Source: Oscillospiraceae bacterium
GTDB lineage: Bacteria > Bacillota > Clostridia > Oscillospirales > Oscillospiraceae
DNA: 64,000 nt
Reading direction: 5' to 3'
Assembly (NCBI GenBank): GCA_009780235.1
Contig: WRAK01000010.1
Coordinates: 1 to 64,000, forward strand
Below the pieces are notes generated by a model that searched no databases, had not been told where the DNA came from, and saw only the letters and a list, made by a program, of their open reading frames with translations. Positions 17,163 through 26,196 of this stretch are shown piece after piece. A program made the translations under genes and the position numbers. The first letter of the stretch is position 1. Each line of letters begins with the position of its first letter.

Positions 17163-17905
17163 TTGCCTTTGGAAGAACAGATCAAGGCATCGTCCGCAAG
17201 GACAATCAGGACTATTTCCAAATCGAAGAGCTGAAGGATGACAAGCTGCTCATTGCGGTCGTCTGTGACGGCATGGGCGGCGCGCAGGCCGGCAACGTGG
17301 CCAGCAAACAGGCGACGGAGACATTCATCCAATCCCTGTCGGGCCAGCCGGGCGCACTCTTGGATGACGAACTGGTCAGCGACGCGATGTGCGACGCCAT
17401 GCAGGCGGCCAACCGAGTGATTTATGAAATGGCTAAGACAGAACCCGGCTACAGAGGCATGGGTACCACGCTCGTGGGAGCTGTGCTTCAGCACAAAAAG
17501 GACGATTGGAAAGCGCGCATCATCAATGTGGGCGACAGCAGAGCCTATCATATCGGCAAAGACGGCATGATGCAGCTCACAAAGGACCATTCGCTCGTGG
17601 AAGACATGATTACCCGCGGCGACATCACAAGGGCAGAGGCGCAGCACCACCCAAGCCGCAACCTGATTACCCGTGTTGTCGGCACAGATTTAAAACTGGC
17701 CTGTGACCGCTTCACGGCAGACCTGAAACCCGGTGACCGCTTACTGCTCTGCACAGACGGGCTTACGAACCTTGTAAGTGATGAGGAGCTCTTTGAAGAG
17801 ATTCGACACTTCACAGACCTTGAGAAATGTTGTGAAATGCTGATTACTCTGGCTCTATCCAGAGGCGGCTCCGATAACGTAACGGTTCTTATGGTCGGCG
17901 TTTAA
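17159..17905 (+). CDS. prpC: PP2C-type Ser/Thr protein phosphatase
   Basis: A 248-aa PPM-family phosphatase. Metal-binding motifs: VRKDNQDYF, VCDGMGGAQAGNVAS, GDSRAYHI, LTKDHS and GGSDNVTVL. It dephosphorylates targets of the adjacent PASTA kinase PrkC; the pair is conserved in Firmicutes and governs cell-wall and germination signalling. The ATG at 17159 has GAAGGAGGAG before it and overlaps the rlmN stop. Confidence 0.95.
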   Translation: MIAFGRTDQGIVRKDNQDYFQIEELKDDKLLIAVVCDGMGGAQAGNVASKQATETFIQSLSGQPGALLDDELVSDAMCDAMQAANRVIYEMAKTEPGYRGMGTTLVGAVLQHKKDDWKARIINVGDSRAYHIGKDGMMQLTKDHSLVEDMITRGDITRAEAQHHPSRNLITRVVGTDLKLACDRFTADLKPGDRLLLCTDGLTNLVSDEELFEEIRHFTDLEKCCEMLITLALSRGGSDNVTVLMVGV

Positions 17906-18057
17906 ACAGTATGCCCTTTCGCCGGGAGTCCGGCGTTCCAGACAGGCACCGCGGCAGAGTTTGTGGGCAGGTCTGATATAGGCGGAATTCATCTCCGCCG
18001 TAATAGATTAAATGAAAGGGGTCCCCGCAGGGCAGAGCCATGTGGGGAAAAAAGGAC

Positions 18058-19908
18058 ATGGATAAATATTTAGGAACCTTACTGGACGGCCGTTACGAGA
18101 TACTGGAGATTATCGGTGTCGGCGGCATGGCAACGGTTTACAAGGCCAGAGATAACAGGCTCAACCGCCTTGTGGCCCTGAAAATCCTCAAGGATGACCT
18201 CGCGTTGGACGGCGATTTCCGCAGACGCTTCCAAACAGAGTCTCAGGCGGCGGCGATGCTCTCCAGCCCGAACATCGTAGCGGTCTACGATGTATCGAAG
18301 AGCCTTGACGTGGAGTACATTGTCATGGAACTGATTGAGGGAATCACGCTCAAGCAGTACATGAACCGTAAAGGGAAGCTGAGCTGGAAAGAGTCCCTCC
18401 ACTTCGCCACGCAGATTACCAAGGCACTCAGTCACGCCCATTCACGCGGGATTATTCATCGGGACATTAAGCCCCATAACATTATGATTCTCAAGGACGG
18501 CAGCGTAAAAGTGGCCGACTTCGGCATCGCCCGTTTGCAGGACAGCAAGAGCTCCACGCTCACGCAGGAAGCACTCGGCTCCGTCCACTACATCAGCCCC
18601 GAGCAGGCCAAGGGCGCACAGGTAGACGCGCGGACAGACCTCTACTCCGTCGGCGTCGTGCTCTACGAGATGCTCACCAATCGTCTGCCCTTCGAGGGCG
18701 AGAGTGCGGTCTCCGTGGCCATACAGCACATCAGTTCCATCCCGCTCAGCCCGAGAGAGATTAACCCGGAGATTCCGGCGGGACTGGAGGCCATCACCAT
18801 GAAGGCCATGAACCCCAGCCTAAACCTCCGTTATCAGACCGCAGACGAGATGCTGCGTGACTTCGAGGAGTTCCGCAAGAATCCCGCTATCGTATTCCCC
18901 TACGGTGCAGCGATTGCCGCGGGTGCCGCCTCCGTTGCGGCGCACAGACCCACAGCGTCCGATGTCGCAGCGGCCAGACGTGCCGCCGCTTCGCCGTCAA
19001 ATGTCCGCCAGCAGCCGAACCGCATGTCCAAAGAGGAAGAGCGAGAGGCATACCGCCGCAAAAACCAAAAGGCCAAACGTGTCTCCACATGGCTCGGCGC
19101 GGGTGTGATTCTCCTCGTTTTGGTGGGTATTTTCATTTGGTTGTGGACTGCGATTCTCAGCGGCATCTTTATTCCCCAAGAGCGCAGAGACGTTACAGAC
19201 TTCGTAGGTCGGCACATTGATGTTGTGCTGGACAATGAAGAGCTGCTTGACTTTTATGACTTCACCGTCGAATACGAAGAGACCGATGCCCACCCGGAGG
19301 GGATTATCTTCCGTCAAAGCCCGAGAGCCGGTCAATCCATTGGCGTAGACTCGGACGGCAAGATACAAGTCACACTCTTTGTAGCCGTCCCATCGGGGCT
19401 GGAGGTCATGCCCGACCTCTTTAACCTCAGCTATGAGCAAGCTCGCATACGGCTCACCGAGTTGGGCATCCCGCTCACCGATATCCAAAGGCGAGATGAA
19501 GCCAGCGACACTATCATGGAAAATCATGTTATCTCCACCATCCCGGAAGCGGGTTCTCCCTTGCCGGAGGGGGGCAGAGTGTTCCTCTTCGTCAGCTCAG
19601 GCCCTGAGGAGCAACAGGTGCGAGTGCTTGATTTGCAGGGTATGACACTTAGTGCTGCCATCAGCACCTTGCAATCCTTGCGTTTGGATTACGATACCGT
19701 AATGGAATACAGCAGCACCGTGCCGAACGGCAATGTTATCCGACAGAGTCATCCGCCCAATACCATGGTGCCGGAGCGGACGCAGATTACGCTCACAATT
19801 TCCCGCGGCCCGGAACCAACGCCGACACCGACGCCCACGCCAACACCAACGGTAACAGTAGATCCGGGGCCGGGCGGAAACGGGACAGACCCGGAGGAGC
19901 CAACTTAA
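18058..19908 (+). CDS. prkC: PASTA-domain Ser/Thr protein kinase PrkC
   Basis: A 616-aa membrane kinase. The kinase domain (about 1-275) has the glycine loop GVGGMATVYK, Lys42, HRD at 134-136 and DFG at 154-156. A basic juxtamembrane region precedes one membrane segment (about 342-362), then three PASTA repeats outside the cell (from about 377) that sense peptidoglycan fragments or lipid II, and a (PT)n low-complexity tail ending GPGGNGTDPEEPT. The start at 18058 has AAAAAAGG close before it; an ATG at 18040 would add six residues. The membrane-PASTA1 part is duplicated in the protein at 30850. Confidence 0.95.
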   Translation: MDKYLGTLLDGRYEILEIIGVGGMATVYKARDNRLNRLVALKILKDDLALDGDFRRRFQTESQAAAMLSSPNIVAVYDVSKSLDVEYIVMELIEGITLKQYMNRKGKLSWKESLHFATQITKALSHAHSRGIIHRDIKPHNIMILKDGSVKVADFGIARLQDSKSSTLTQEALGSVHYISPEQAKGAQVDARTDLYSVGVVLYEMLTNRLPFEGESAVSVAIQHISSIPLSPREINPEIPAGLEAITMKAMNPSLNLRYQTADEMLRDFEEFRKNPAIVFPYGAAIAAGAASVAAHRPTASDVAAARRAAASPSNVRQQPNRMSKEEEREAYRRKNQKAKRVSTWLGAGVILLVLVGIFIWLWTAILSGIFIPQERRDVTDFVGRHIDVVLDNEELLDFYDFTVEYEETDAHPEGIIFRQSPRAGQSIGVDSDGKIQVTLFVAVPSGLEVMPDLFNLSYEQARIRLTELGIPLTDIQRRDEASDTIMENHVISTIPEAGSPLPEGGRVFLFVSSGPEEQQVRVLDLQGMTLSAAISTLQSLRLDYDTVMEYSSTVPNGNVIRQSHPPNTMVPERTQITLTISRGPEPTPTPTPTPTPTVTVDPGPGGNGTDPEEPT

Positions 19909-19912
19909 ACAC

Positions 19913-20797
19913 ATGGATGGTATTATAGTCAGAGCCTTAGCCGGCTTCTACTACGTCCGCCCCGAGGCGGGCGGTGACCTCATCGAATGCAGAGCGCGCG
20001 GCAAATTCCGCTTAGCGGGGGAGAAGCCCCTCGTCGGCGACAAAGTCACGATATCCATGACGGCGGACGGAAAAGGCGTGGTGGAGACTATCCATTCCCG
20101 CAAAAATGCCTTCGTCCGTCCGCCCGTGGCCAATATTGACTGCATGATACTCTTGGCCAGCGGTGTGAATCCGATTACGGACCCGTTTCTCATCGACCGC
20201 ATCACGGCTATCGCCGAGGTGAACGACGCGGAGTGCATCATTTGCATCAACAAAACCGATTTGCATCCCGGCGACGATTTGTTCAACATCTACACCGCCG
20301 CCGGGTTCCACACCATCCGCACTAGTGCCGTCACAGGCGAAGGTGTGGATGAGTTGCGCACGGCCATCAAAGGCAAGGTCTGCGCTTTTGTAGGCAACTC
20401 CGGGGTAGGGAAGAGCAGTATTTTGAATGCCTTAGAGCCCGGCTTCACCGTAAAAACCGCTGAAGTCAGCGAAAAACTCGGTCGAGGCCGCCACACCACC
20501 CGCCACGTTGAACTGTTCCCCCTGTCGGGCGGTGCAGAAGTCGCCGATACACCGGGCTTTTCCAGCTTTGATATCGAGAAGATGGAGCTGACGGTAAAAG
20601 AAACCCTGCAATACGCGTTTTTGGAATTTGCGCCCTACCTCGGCCATTGCGAGTTCCGAGACTGCGCCCACCTGACAGAGCGCGGCTGCGCCGTGTTAGA
20701 GGCAAAGCGAGAGGGCAAAATAGAACCAACCCGCCATGCGAGTTATGTGAGGCTGTATAATCAGGCGAAAGAGATTAAGCCTTGGGAACGCAAATAG
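19913..20797 (+). CDS. rsgA: Ribosome small subunit-dependent GTPase RsgA
   Basis: A 294-aa circularly permuted GTPase that helps mature the 30S subunit. An N-terminal OB fold is followed by G4 (NKTDLH) before G1 (GNSGVGKSS), G2/G3 (GRHTTRH, DTPGFSS) and a zinc domain (HCEFRDCAHLTERGCAV). It ends the conserved block; rpe and thiN, which often come next, are absent. It starts four bases after prkC. Confidence 0.96.
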   Translation: MDGIIVRALAGFYYVRPEAGGDLIECRARGKFRLAGEKPLVGDKVTISMTADGKGVVETIHSRKNAFVRPPVANIDCMILLASGVNPITDPFLIDRITAIAEVNDAECIICINKTDLHPGDDLFNIYTAAGFHTIRTSAVTGEGVDELRTAIKGKVCAFVGNSGVGKSSILNALEPGFTVKTAEVSEKLGRGRHTTRHVELFPLSGGAEVADTPGFSSFDIEKMELTVKETLQYAFLEFAPYLGHCEFRDCAHLTERGCAVLEAKREGKIEPTRHASYVRLYNQAKEIKPWERK

Positions 20798-20826
20798 GGC
20801 AGACATGTGTCTGCCCTATTTGCGTT
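20787..20826. terminator. Long hairpin at the end of rsgA
   Basis: AACGCAAATAGGGCAGACA pairs with TGTCTGCCCTATTTGCGTT over 19 bp with a 2-base loop, covering the rsgA stop. No T-run follows; it resembles the GGGCAG...CTGCCC hairpin at 58199 and may be a repeat acting as transcript end. Confidence 0.6.
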
Positions 20827-20850
20827 AGGTGGCTCCGCGTGGCCGCCCTT

Positions 20851-20881
20851 TGTAGGGATAGATGCTCACATCGTCTCCTAC
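20851..20881. repeat. Degenerate GTAGGG...ATGCTCACAT hairpin
   Basis: TGTAGGGATAGATG, CTCA, CATCGTCTCCTAC: an imperfect dyad with the same TGTAGGG...CTAC ends as the other repeats. Lies between the convergent rsgA and the 147-aa membrane protein gene. Confidence 0.45.
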
Positions 20882-20903
20882 CTTTGCCGCTTTATAGCAC
20901 TAT

Positions 20904-21347
20904 TTACCGCCCGAACCCGCCAAGCAGTACACTTAAATTAACCATGACAACCATAGCAATACCGAAATAGGCTACAAGGTGGAGCAATAGACAAAGTGCG
21001 CGGCGGGTGTCGCGCATTGGTTTTGCTATATGCAACATCATCGCAAATATGCTCAAGAGTATGGCATTTGCCCCAAGCAAACCCAGCCAAGTGTTTTCCG
21101 TGCTTACGTTTAATGCAATGGAAAGCAGTTGAAAAAATACCATTTGGCCGACGATTATGCTGGTAAAAATGATGTATTTCTTTCTGGCCTGTTTGTTTTT
21201 CATAGATCGGCCTATGTCAAACAGAATTGCACCGATTACTATAAGCCCCAACCATGCAACTGCCGCCGTTTTCAGCACTTCCGCAACGATTCCATATATG
21301 GTTAATATGCCAAGGTAAATTAGAATTTTTATAGTGATGGGTTTCAT
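20904..21347 (-). CDS. Small integral membrane protein, unknown function
   Basis: A 147-aa protein with four predicted membrane segments (about 8-23, 28-43, 60-78 and 84-105) plus a hydrophobic C-terminal segment (about 120-142). The start has CGGAGGAAAA directly before the ATG. Base composition is more A+T-rich than in flanking genes. I do not recognise the family and there is no partner gene; it faces rsgA. Confidence 0.65.
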   Translation of the reverse strand: MKPITIKILIYLGILTIYGIVAEVLKTAAVAWLGLIVIGAILFDIGRSMKNKQARKKYIIFTSIIVGQMVFFQLLSIALNVSTENTWLGLLGANAILLSIFAMMLHIAKPMRDTRRALCLLLHLVAYFGIAMVVMVNLSVLLGGFGR

Positions 21348-21417
21348 TTTTCCTCCGGTGCAAAGCTTTACTATCTCGGTCTCATCATATCATGACATCC
21401 TATCGTTTGCAAACAAA

Positions 21418-21450
21418 ATTGCCGCACCTCAAAACAGAGGTACGGCAATT
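21418..21450 (-). terminator. Rho-independent terminator of sipL
   Basis: On the minus strand AATTGCCGTACCTC and GAGGTGCGGCAATT form a 14-bp stem followed by TTGTTT, 13 bases after the sipL stop. Confidence 0.85.
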
Positions 21451-21462
21451 GTATTTTGATGG

Positions 21463-22995
21463 TCATCTCGCCTTCGGAATCACAAACAACTGCCCCGGAT
21501 ACGGCACTACATCTTTTCCCAACCCGTTCGCCGCCGCAATCTGCGCCTCGGTGGAGCAGTAGCGTCTCGCGAGCTCCCACAGACTCTCACCGCCGTGGGC
21601 GTGGAAGACGACCACACTAGGCAGGGCGGCCATGTCTCTGGGGGCGGTTTCGTCCCAGGTCACGCCCTCTATCGCGGTAAAGCGCAATTTGCGATTGGGG
21701 TGAACGGTGAAAGCCACAGCCACCCGCAACTCTACGCCGTTTGGAGTTAACATAATTTGGACATCGCCGCTGATTTGCGCCGCGGCGGTGTAGGTGCGAT
21801 TCGAGCGCATATCCAGCTCCGTCTTAGCCTCGAAGCGGCGGGTCAGGCCGGCCAACTTACCCTCCTCTGTGACGTAAGCCACGCTGCAGAACACGGAGGC
21901 GCGGAGTACCAACTTGCCGCCCTCTTGGCTGAGCTGTACCCTGCCCGTGTAGGCCGAACTGTCCACCACACGGATAACGGACAGCGGGAGCTCCACGCTC
22001 TCCCTGACCTCGGCGATGAGCGTCTCGGCGGAGTCTAAGCTCTCTAACGTATGCTCCGTGTGCCGGGTGTCGAGGTCGAAGCGGGTGCTGTAGGCGTCGG
22101 ATATGTAGCGGATGGTGCGGGTCTTTTTCTCAATAGCCTGTGCGACCATGTGGAGTTCCAGTCCGACAGCTCCGTTTTCGGCCACGCCGCTCTCAAGATA
22201 GACATTGGTGAGCATCAGATGCGTCTCGTAGCTTGCGTTTTCGCCCTCGCCCTCCAGCTCCATGATTTGGGAGAAACCCGCCGTGAAGTCCAGTACATGC
22301 GGTTCGTGCGTGTTTTGTGCGGTATACATGAGGTGGATTTTCGCCTCGCCTTTGAAGATGAGCTTATTGCCTACGTTTTTCACGTCATCCGTCCCCAGTC
22401 GGATGCGGGACTTGAGTATTTGCCCGACGGGCGGACGCCCCGCCGGGAGTGGAAACTCGTCGGAGAGTGTAAAGGTTTTCTCCCGCACTTGGGAGACGAA
22501 GCTCTGTTCGACTTCTTCACGGCGGATATGCAGACCCGCCTCCGGCTCATCTTCCGAATCGGACGTGCAGCTCATATGGGCGGGTTCGTAGCCGCGGGCT
22601 TCGACCAAAATGTCAGCCCGCACAAGTACCTTGCGGGAGTTAATCATCCTCGCATCAATGCTCCCGAGGCGCACGGTGACTGCGGTCTGCGTGTTGTCCG
22701 TGACCTCCGCCCAGTCGTAGCCCGCGGTGAAGGGGACGGTGAGTTCTAAGCTGCGCAGGCAATCTTCTCCCTCCGGCAGATAGACGACGGATACGGCAAC
22801 GGCTCCGTTGACCACAACACGGCCCGCACCTGCCTCTTTACTGCGGAGCGTGATGTTGCCCTCCACGTCTACGATGGTCTCCATATCGGGATAGGCATCG
22901 GGCACGATAGCCTCCGATGTCTCCTCTTGGGTAAAGCTCGTGTCCAGAACTGTCCGTAAATATTCGATTGCATCGGTTCTCAATTTCGCTTCCAT
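21463..22995 (-). CDS. sipL: Spore coat assembly protein SipL (DUF3794 + LysM)
   Basis: A 510-aa protein: an N-terminal SPOCS/DUF3794 region in repeated blocks (FTQEETSEAIVPDAYPDMETIVDVEG and relatives, for example VDSSAYTGRVQLSQEGG) and a C-terminal LysM domain (ESLWELARRYCSTEAQIAAAN ... PYPGQLFVIP). In Clostridioides difficile SipL is recruited by SpoIVA through its LysM domain and is required to encase the forespore in coat. The ATG at 22995 follows AGAGAGGG; the longer frame starting at 23037 lacks a better site. spoVM is 63 bases upstream on the same strand, a functional match because SpoVM and SpoIVA act together. Confidence 0.9.
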   Translation of the reverse strand: MEAKLRTDAIEYLRTVLDTSFTQEETSEAIVPDAYPDMETIVDVEGNITLRSKEAGAGRVVVNGAVAVSVVYLPEGEDCLRSLELTVPFTAGYDWAEVTDNTQTAVTVRLGSIDARMINSRKVLVRADILVEARGYEPAHMSCTSDSEDEPEAGLHIRREEVEQSFVSQVREKTFTLSDEFPLPAGRPPVGQILKSRIRLGTDDVKNVGNKLIFKGEAKIHLMYTAQNTHEPHVLDFTAGFSQIMELEGEGENASYETHLMLTNVYLESGVAENGAVGLELHMVAQAIEKKTRTIRYISDAYSTRFDLDTRHTEHTLESLDSAETLIAEVRESVELPLSVIRVVDSSAYTGRVQLSQEGGKLVLRASVFCSVAYVTEEGKLAGLTRRFEAKTELDMRSNRTYTAAAQISGDVQIMLTPNGVELRVAVAFTVHPNRKLRFTAIEGVTWDETAPRDMAALPSVVVFHAHGGESLWELARRYCSTEAQIAAANGLGKDVVPYPGQLFVIPKAR

Positions 22996-23058
22996 ATGAC
23001 GCACCCTCTCTTTGCCGTAATTGTCTATTACGAGCATATGAGAGGGCGATGGCTTGTA

Positions 23059-23130
23059 TTACTTTATCCCGAAAATTTTGCGCAAGATTCCCCGGAGCAT
23101 TTTGGGTGATTTTACTACGACTATCTTCAC
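23059..23130 (-). CDS. spoVM: Stage V sporulation protein SpoVM (23 aa)
   Basis: A 23-codon gene, GTG start, with GGAGGTG six bases before it. The peptide begins MKIVVVKSPKML and ends RGILRKIFGIK, which matches clostridial SpoVM (an amphipathic helix of about 26 residues with the key Pro). SpoVM marks the outer forespore membrane by sensing its curvature and brings in SpoIVA to start coat assembly. It is between the 52-aa membrane protein and sipL on the minus strand; in Bacillus spoVM also lies a few genes after rsgA. It is easily missed because of its size. Confidence 0.88.
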   Translation of the reverse strand: MKIVVVKSPKMLRGILRKIFGIK

Positions 23131-23145
23131 ATTTGCACCTCCGTC

Positions 23146-23304
23146 CTATCGTTTCAGCAACCAGACACCGCCGCAGAGAAAGCCGAGGGCTATCCCCAAC
23201 CACCAGAACCACCACGGCAGGATGAGGACGATAATCATTGCCGCCCCAAGGCCTGCGAGGCAGAGCCCGGCCCGCTTAAATCCCGGGAATTTATGCTTTC
23301 TCAT
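23146..23304 (-). CDS. 52-aa membrane protein upstream of spoVM
   Basis: ATG at 23304 on the minus strand, 52 codons, stop at 23146, fifteen bases before spoVM. A basic N-terminus (MRKHKFPGFKRAG) is followed by two hydrophobic helices with the striking LPWWFWWLGIALG between and within them, and ends WLLKR. The family is not named that I know of, but its place in a spoVM-sipL run suggests a role in the forespore membrane. Too short to exclude a decayed gene, yet the layout is tidy. Confidence 0.6.
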   Translation of the reverse strand: MRKHKFPGFKRAGLCLAGLGAAMIIVLILPWWFWWLGIALGFLCGGVWLLKR

Positions 23305-23325
23305 GGCAAATGCCGCCTTTTGGTT

Positions 23326-23349
23326 TATACTGTGTTCTGTAACAGTATA
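23326..23349. promoter_or_regulatory. Inverted repeat upstream of the spoVM run
   Basis: TATACTGT and (A)ACAGTATA flank a 7-base centre, 22 bases upstream of the 52-aa gene's start. It could be an operator or lie in a sporulation promoter; no clear sigma-E or sigma-K -10/-35 pair could be assigned. Confidence 0.45.
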
Positions 23350-23583
23350 CGTGCGGGGCGGGGTTTTGTGCGTGTTGTTTTGGGTTTTTTGTATTTTGGA
23401 GGTGGGGACGGAGTTATCCCGCCCGTACCATTTTTTGCTCGGATGTTTGTTGCAAGCTTTTCCTAGGAGTTGCGCTTGCTCAACCTGCTCTTCTTATTGA
23501 AACGCCGGAGTGGACGATTGCGGCAGAAGGGCTCGTGCCGACAAGCAACTGGAGGCTTGAAGGGATTCTGCCCCCACCACCCC
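23350..23583. other. Gap with no recognised gene
   Basis: G/T-rich sequence. One plus-strand frame reads without stops from about 23400 through the repeat to 23726, including a fragment PALLIETPEWTIAAEGL. It has no start site that I trust and does not look like a complete protein; it may be a gene remnant or part of the repeat that follows. Confidence 0.4.
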
Positions 23584-23823
23584 ACCCGCGCGCGGGGGAA
23601 AACGTCCGGGCAGTCTGCCCGCAATTGCCTTTAATCGCGGGTTCCAAACGTAATAACCGAGCGCGCATGGCGCGTAATACCTATACCGCACGAGTACGCC
23701 GTTTTATCCGACGTAGATACCCGTAGCGGGTTCTTAGGGGCGCAGCCCATAAGTCGCGTTTCTTTGCTACTTTCTTTGGCGAGACAAAGAAAGTAGGCCC
23801 CGCCGGCAGGCGTAACCAACGTA
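23584..23823 (+). repeat. 240-bp repeat, copy 1
   Basis: Begins ACCCGCGCGCGGGGG, contains ACGTCCGGGCAGTCTGCCCGC, GGGTTCTTAGGGGCGCAGCCC and ends with a hairpin (CTACTTTCTTTG/CAAAGAAAGTAG) and GGCCCCGCCGGC. A second copy in the same orientation is at 58908-59144. Neither copy encodes a convincing protein. Confidence 0.85.
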
Positions 23824-23881
23824 TGAACAAGCAGAAACAACAAACAAAAAGCCGCTCAGTTCACCCCAAGCGGCTCCCAAC

Positions 23882-25969
23882 TCAATGCAAATAAATCAAC
23901 TTCCCATACGAGGGATACGGCCACCAAGGCTTCCCCGTCCGAACCTCCAAACGATCCACCGTCTCCCGCAAGGCATCCATCGCGGGAATCACCACCGTAC
24001 AAAAATGCCGAGCCGCCGCCGGAGAACCGTAAGTCTCCAACGCACCGCCTGCGGCTATGGCGTTTTGGAGGGCGTTTAAACGAACGTGGGCGGTATCGGA
24101 GAGGGTGGAGACCTCGTCCAGCAAAGCCGTCTCCGCCCCACAGGCCAAAGCCGGAGCCACGGCTTTTTTCGCGCCTATCGTCTCGGCCAGTTCCCGCCCG
24201 TAGCCGACGACGGCAGGCAGAATATCCCGCCAAGCCATCTCCACCATCGTAGACGCCTCAATGCGGAGGAGCTTACAGTAATTTTCCAGCAAAATCTCCT
24301 GCCGCGCAAAGAGTTCCTCCTTGGAGTAGATGCCGTGTTTCTCGAACAGCGCAATGTTCTTCGGTGTAGTCAGATGGGGGAGGGCGTCCGCCGTGGTGGG
24401 TAGGTTCATCAGCCCCCGTTCCTCGGCCTCTTTGACCCAAGAGGTGTCGTACCCGTTGCCGGAAAATAGGATACGCCTGTGCGCCGCAATCGTATTGCGG
24501 ATTAGGTCGTTCAAGGCGGCCTCGAAGTCCTCCGCCTGCTCTAACTCTTCGGCGAACCGGCCGAGAATATCGGCCACAATAGTGTTGAGGACAGTCACGG
24601 GCTCCGAAATCGCCTGTGCCGAGCCGGGCATACGGAACTCAAACTTGTCGCCCGTGAACGCAAAGGGGCTGGTGCGGTTGCGGTCGGTAGAATCCCGCGG
24701 GAACACGGGCAAAGCGTCCACCCCGACCCGCAGTTCGCCGGGACATTGGGGGTTATACTGCTTGCGCATGACGATGGCCTCTAAAATGGCCTCCAATTCC
24801 TCGCCGATGTACATGCTGATGATGGCGGGCGGAGCTTCCTTCTGTCCCAGCCGCCTGTCATTGCCCGCCGAGGCCACGCTGATGCGGAGCAAATCTTGGT
24901 GCGTATCCACGGCTTTAATCACCGCCGCCAACAGAAGCAAAAACTGCGCATTCTGCGCCGGGGACGAACCGGGCGCAAAGAGATTCACGCCGTCCACCGT
25001 GGCCATCGACCAGTTGACGTGCTTACCGCTCCCATTCACCCCTGCGAACGGTTTTTCATGCAGGAGACAGGCCATGTCGTGGCGTTTGGCGACCTTGCGC
25101 ATAATCTCCATCGTGAGCTGGTTGTGGTCTGTGGCAAGGTTCGTCGTGGTGAAGATGGGTGCGAGCTCGTGCTGACCGGGGGCGACCTCGTTGTGCTCTG
25201 TCTTGGCGAGGATACCGAGCTTCCAAAGTTCCTCGTTGAGATCCCGCATGTAGGAAGAGACACGGGTCTTGATAAAGCCGTAGTAGTGGTCGTCCAACTC
25301 CTGCGCCTTGGGCGGTGCCGCGCCGAAGAGGGTGCGGCCCGTGTAGGTCAGGTCTTTGCGGCGTTCGTAATACTCCCTGTCCACGAGAAAATATTCCTGC
25401 TCCGGCCCGACGGTGGTTGTGATGTGGCTGTCATGGCCGAAGAGACTGAGGATACGTCTTGCATTCTGACTGAGTGCCTCCATACTGCGGAGCAGGGGTG
25501 TTTTGAGGTCAAGCGATTCCCCGCTGTGAGAACAGAAAGCGGTGGGGATATACAGCGTCCCCTCCCGCACAAAGGCGTAGCTGGTTGGGTCCCATGCGGT
25601 GTACCCACGTGCCTCAAAAGTCGCACGGAGCCCGCCGGACGGAAAACTGGACGCGTCCGATTCGCCCTTGACAAGCTGTGAACCTGAAAACTCCATGACC
25701 ACACGCCCGTCACCCACAGGGGTAATGAAGCTGTTGTGCTTCTCCGCTGTGGTACTGGTGAGCGGGTGGAACCAGTGCGTGTAATGCGTGGCGCCCCGCT
25801 CTAAGGCCCAGTCTTTCATCCCTTTCGCCACGACGTTGGCCACGGCGAGGTCGAGCGGCAGGCCCTCGGCGACGGTGCGCTTGAGGGCCTCGTAAGTGTC
25901 CTGCGGCAGATATTCCTGCATGGCGGACTCGTTGAAAACCATGGAGCCGAATAGTTCCGGTACGTTCAT
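23882..25969 (-). CDS. glnN: Glutamine synthetase type III
   Basis: A 695-aa enzyme that makes glutamine from glutamate, ammonia and ATP. It has the GSIII-specific N-terminus (NVPELFGSMVFNE, YTHWFHPLTSTTAEKH) and the catalytic motifs VGPEQEYFLVD, GVNGSGKHVNWS and NRTSPFAFTGDKFEFR. GSIII forms large double-ring dodecamers and differs from GlnA types I and II. The promoter at 26007-26036 fits; GGGGGTGA precedes the ATG. It is a single-gene unit. Confidence 0.96.
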   Translation of the reverse strand: MNVPELFGSMVFNESAMQEYLPQDTYEALKRTVAEGLPLDLAVANVVAKGMKDWALERGATHYTHWFHPLTSTTAEKHNSFITPVGDGRVVMEFSGSQLVKGESDASSFPSGGLRATFEARGYTAWDPTSYAFVREGTLYIPTAFCSHSGESLDLKTPLLRSMEALSQNARRILSLFGHDSHITTTVGPEQEYFLVDREYYERRKDLTYTGRTLFGAAPPKAQELDDHYYGFIKTRVSSYMRDLNEELWKLGILAKTEHNEVAPGQHELAPIFTTTNLATDHNQLTMEIMRKVAKRHDMACLLHEKPFAGVNGSGKHVNWSMATVDGVNLFAPGSSPAQNAQFLLLLAAVIKAVDTHQDLLRISVASAGNDRRLGQKEAPPAIISMYIGEELEAILEAIVMRKQYNPQCPGELRVGVDALPVFPRDSTDRNRTSPFAFTGDKFEFRMPGSAQAISEPVTVLNTIVADILGRFAEELEQAEDFEAALNDLIRNTIAAHRRILFSGNGYDTSWVKEAEERGLMNLPTTADALPHLTTPKNIALFEKHGIYSKEELFARQEILLENYCKLLRIEASTMVEMAWRDILPAVVGYGRELAETIGAKKAVAPALACGAETALLDEVSTLSDTAHVRLNALQNAIAAGGALETYGSPAAARHFCTVVIPAMDALRETVDRLEVRTGKPWWPYPSYGKLIYLH

Positions 25970-26006
25970 GATGGGTCACCCCCGGTTGATGTAAGCATAT
26001 TGTTTT

Positions 26007-26036
26007 ATTATACTGGTTTGGGGTGTTTTTTGTCAA
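26007..26036 (-). promoter_or_regulatory. Sigma-A promoter of glnN
   Basis: On the minus strand TTGACA (26036-26031) and TATAAT (26012-26007) are 18 bases apart, both perfect consensus, 38 bases before the start codon. Confidence 0.85.
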
Positions 26037-26085
26037 TGTGTGAAAATGTAGTCTTGCGAATAGCGGGCAATTTGAAAAGTTGCGG

Positions 26086-26114
26086 TGGACGTTTGACAGA
26101 AACCGTGGTACAAT
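26086..26114 (+). promoter_or_regulatory. Probable promoter of the 256-aa lipoprotein gene
   Basis: TGGACG at 26086-26091 and TACAAT at 26109-26114, 17 bases apart, 83 bases before the start. A TTGACA also occurs at 26093 but its spacing to TACAAT is too short. Confidence 0.5.
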
Positions 26115-26196
26115 GACGGCGGTATTTATAATTGCGGATGCAAATATATGCTGAGCAGAATTCTGAAAGCAACATTTATTTTGGGAGGGTTTTGTG

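Noticed and set aside
23535-23726. 63-aa plus-strand frame through the 240-bp repeat
   Set aside because: The peptide is low-complexity and Arg-rich, and the second copy of the repeat does not keep the frame.
24330-25681. Long plus-strand frames (281 and 261 aa) opposite glnN
   Set aside because: Both lie antisense to a full, motif-complete glutamine synthetase and have no recognisable domains or ribosome-binding sites.
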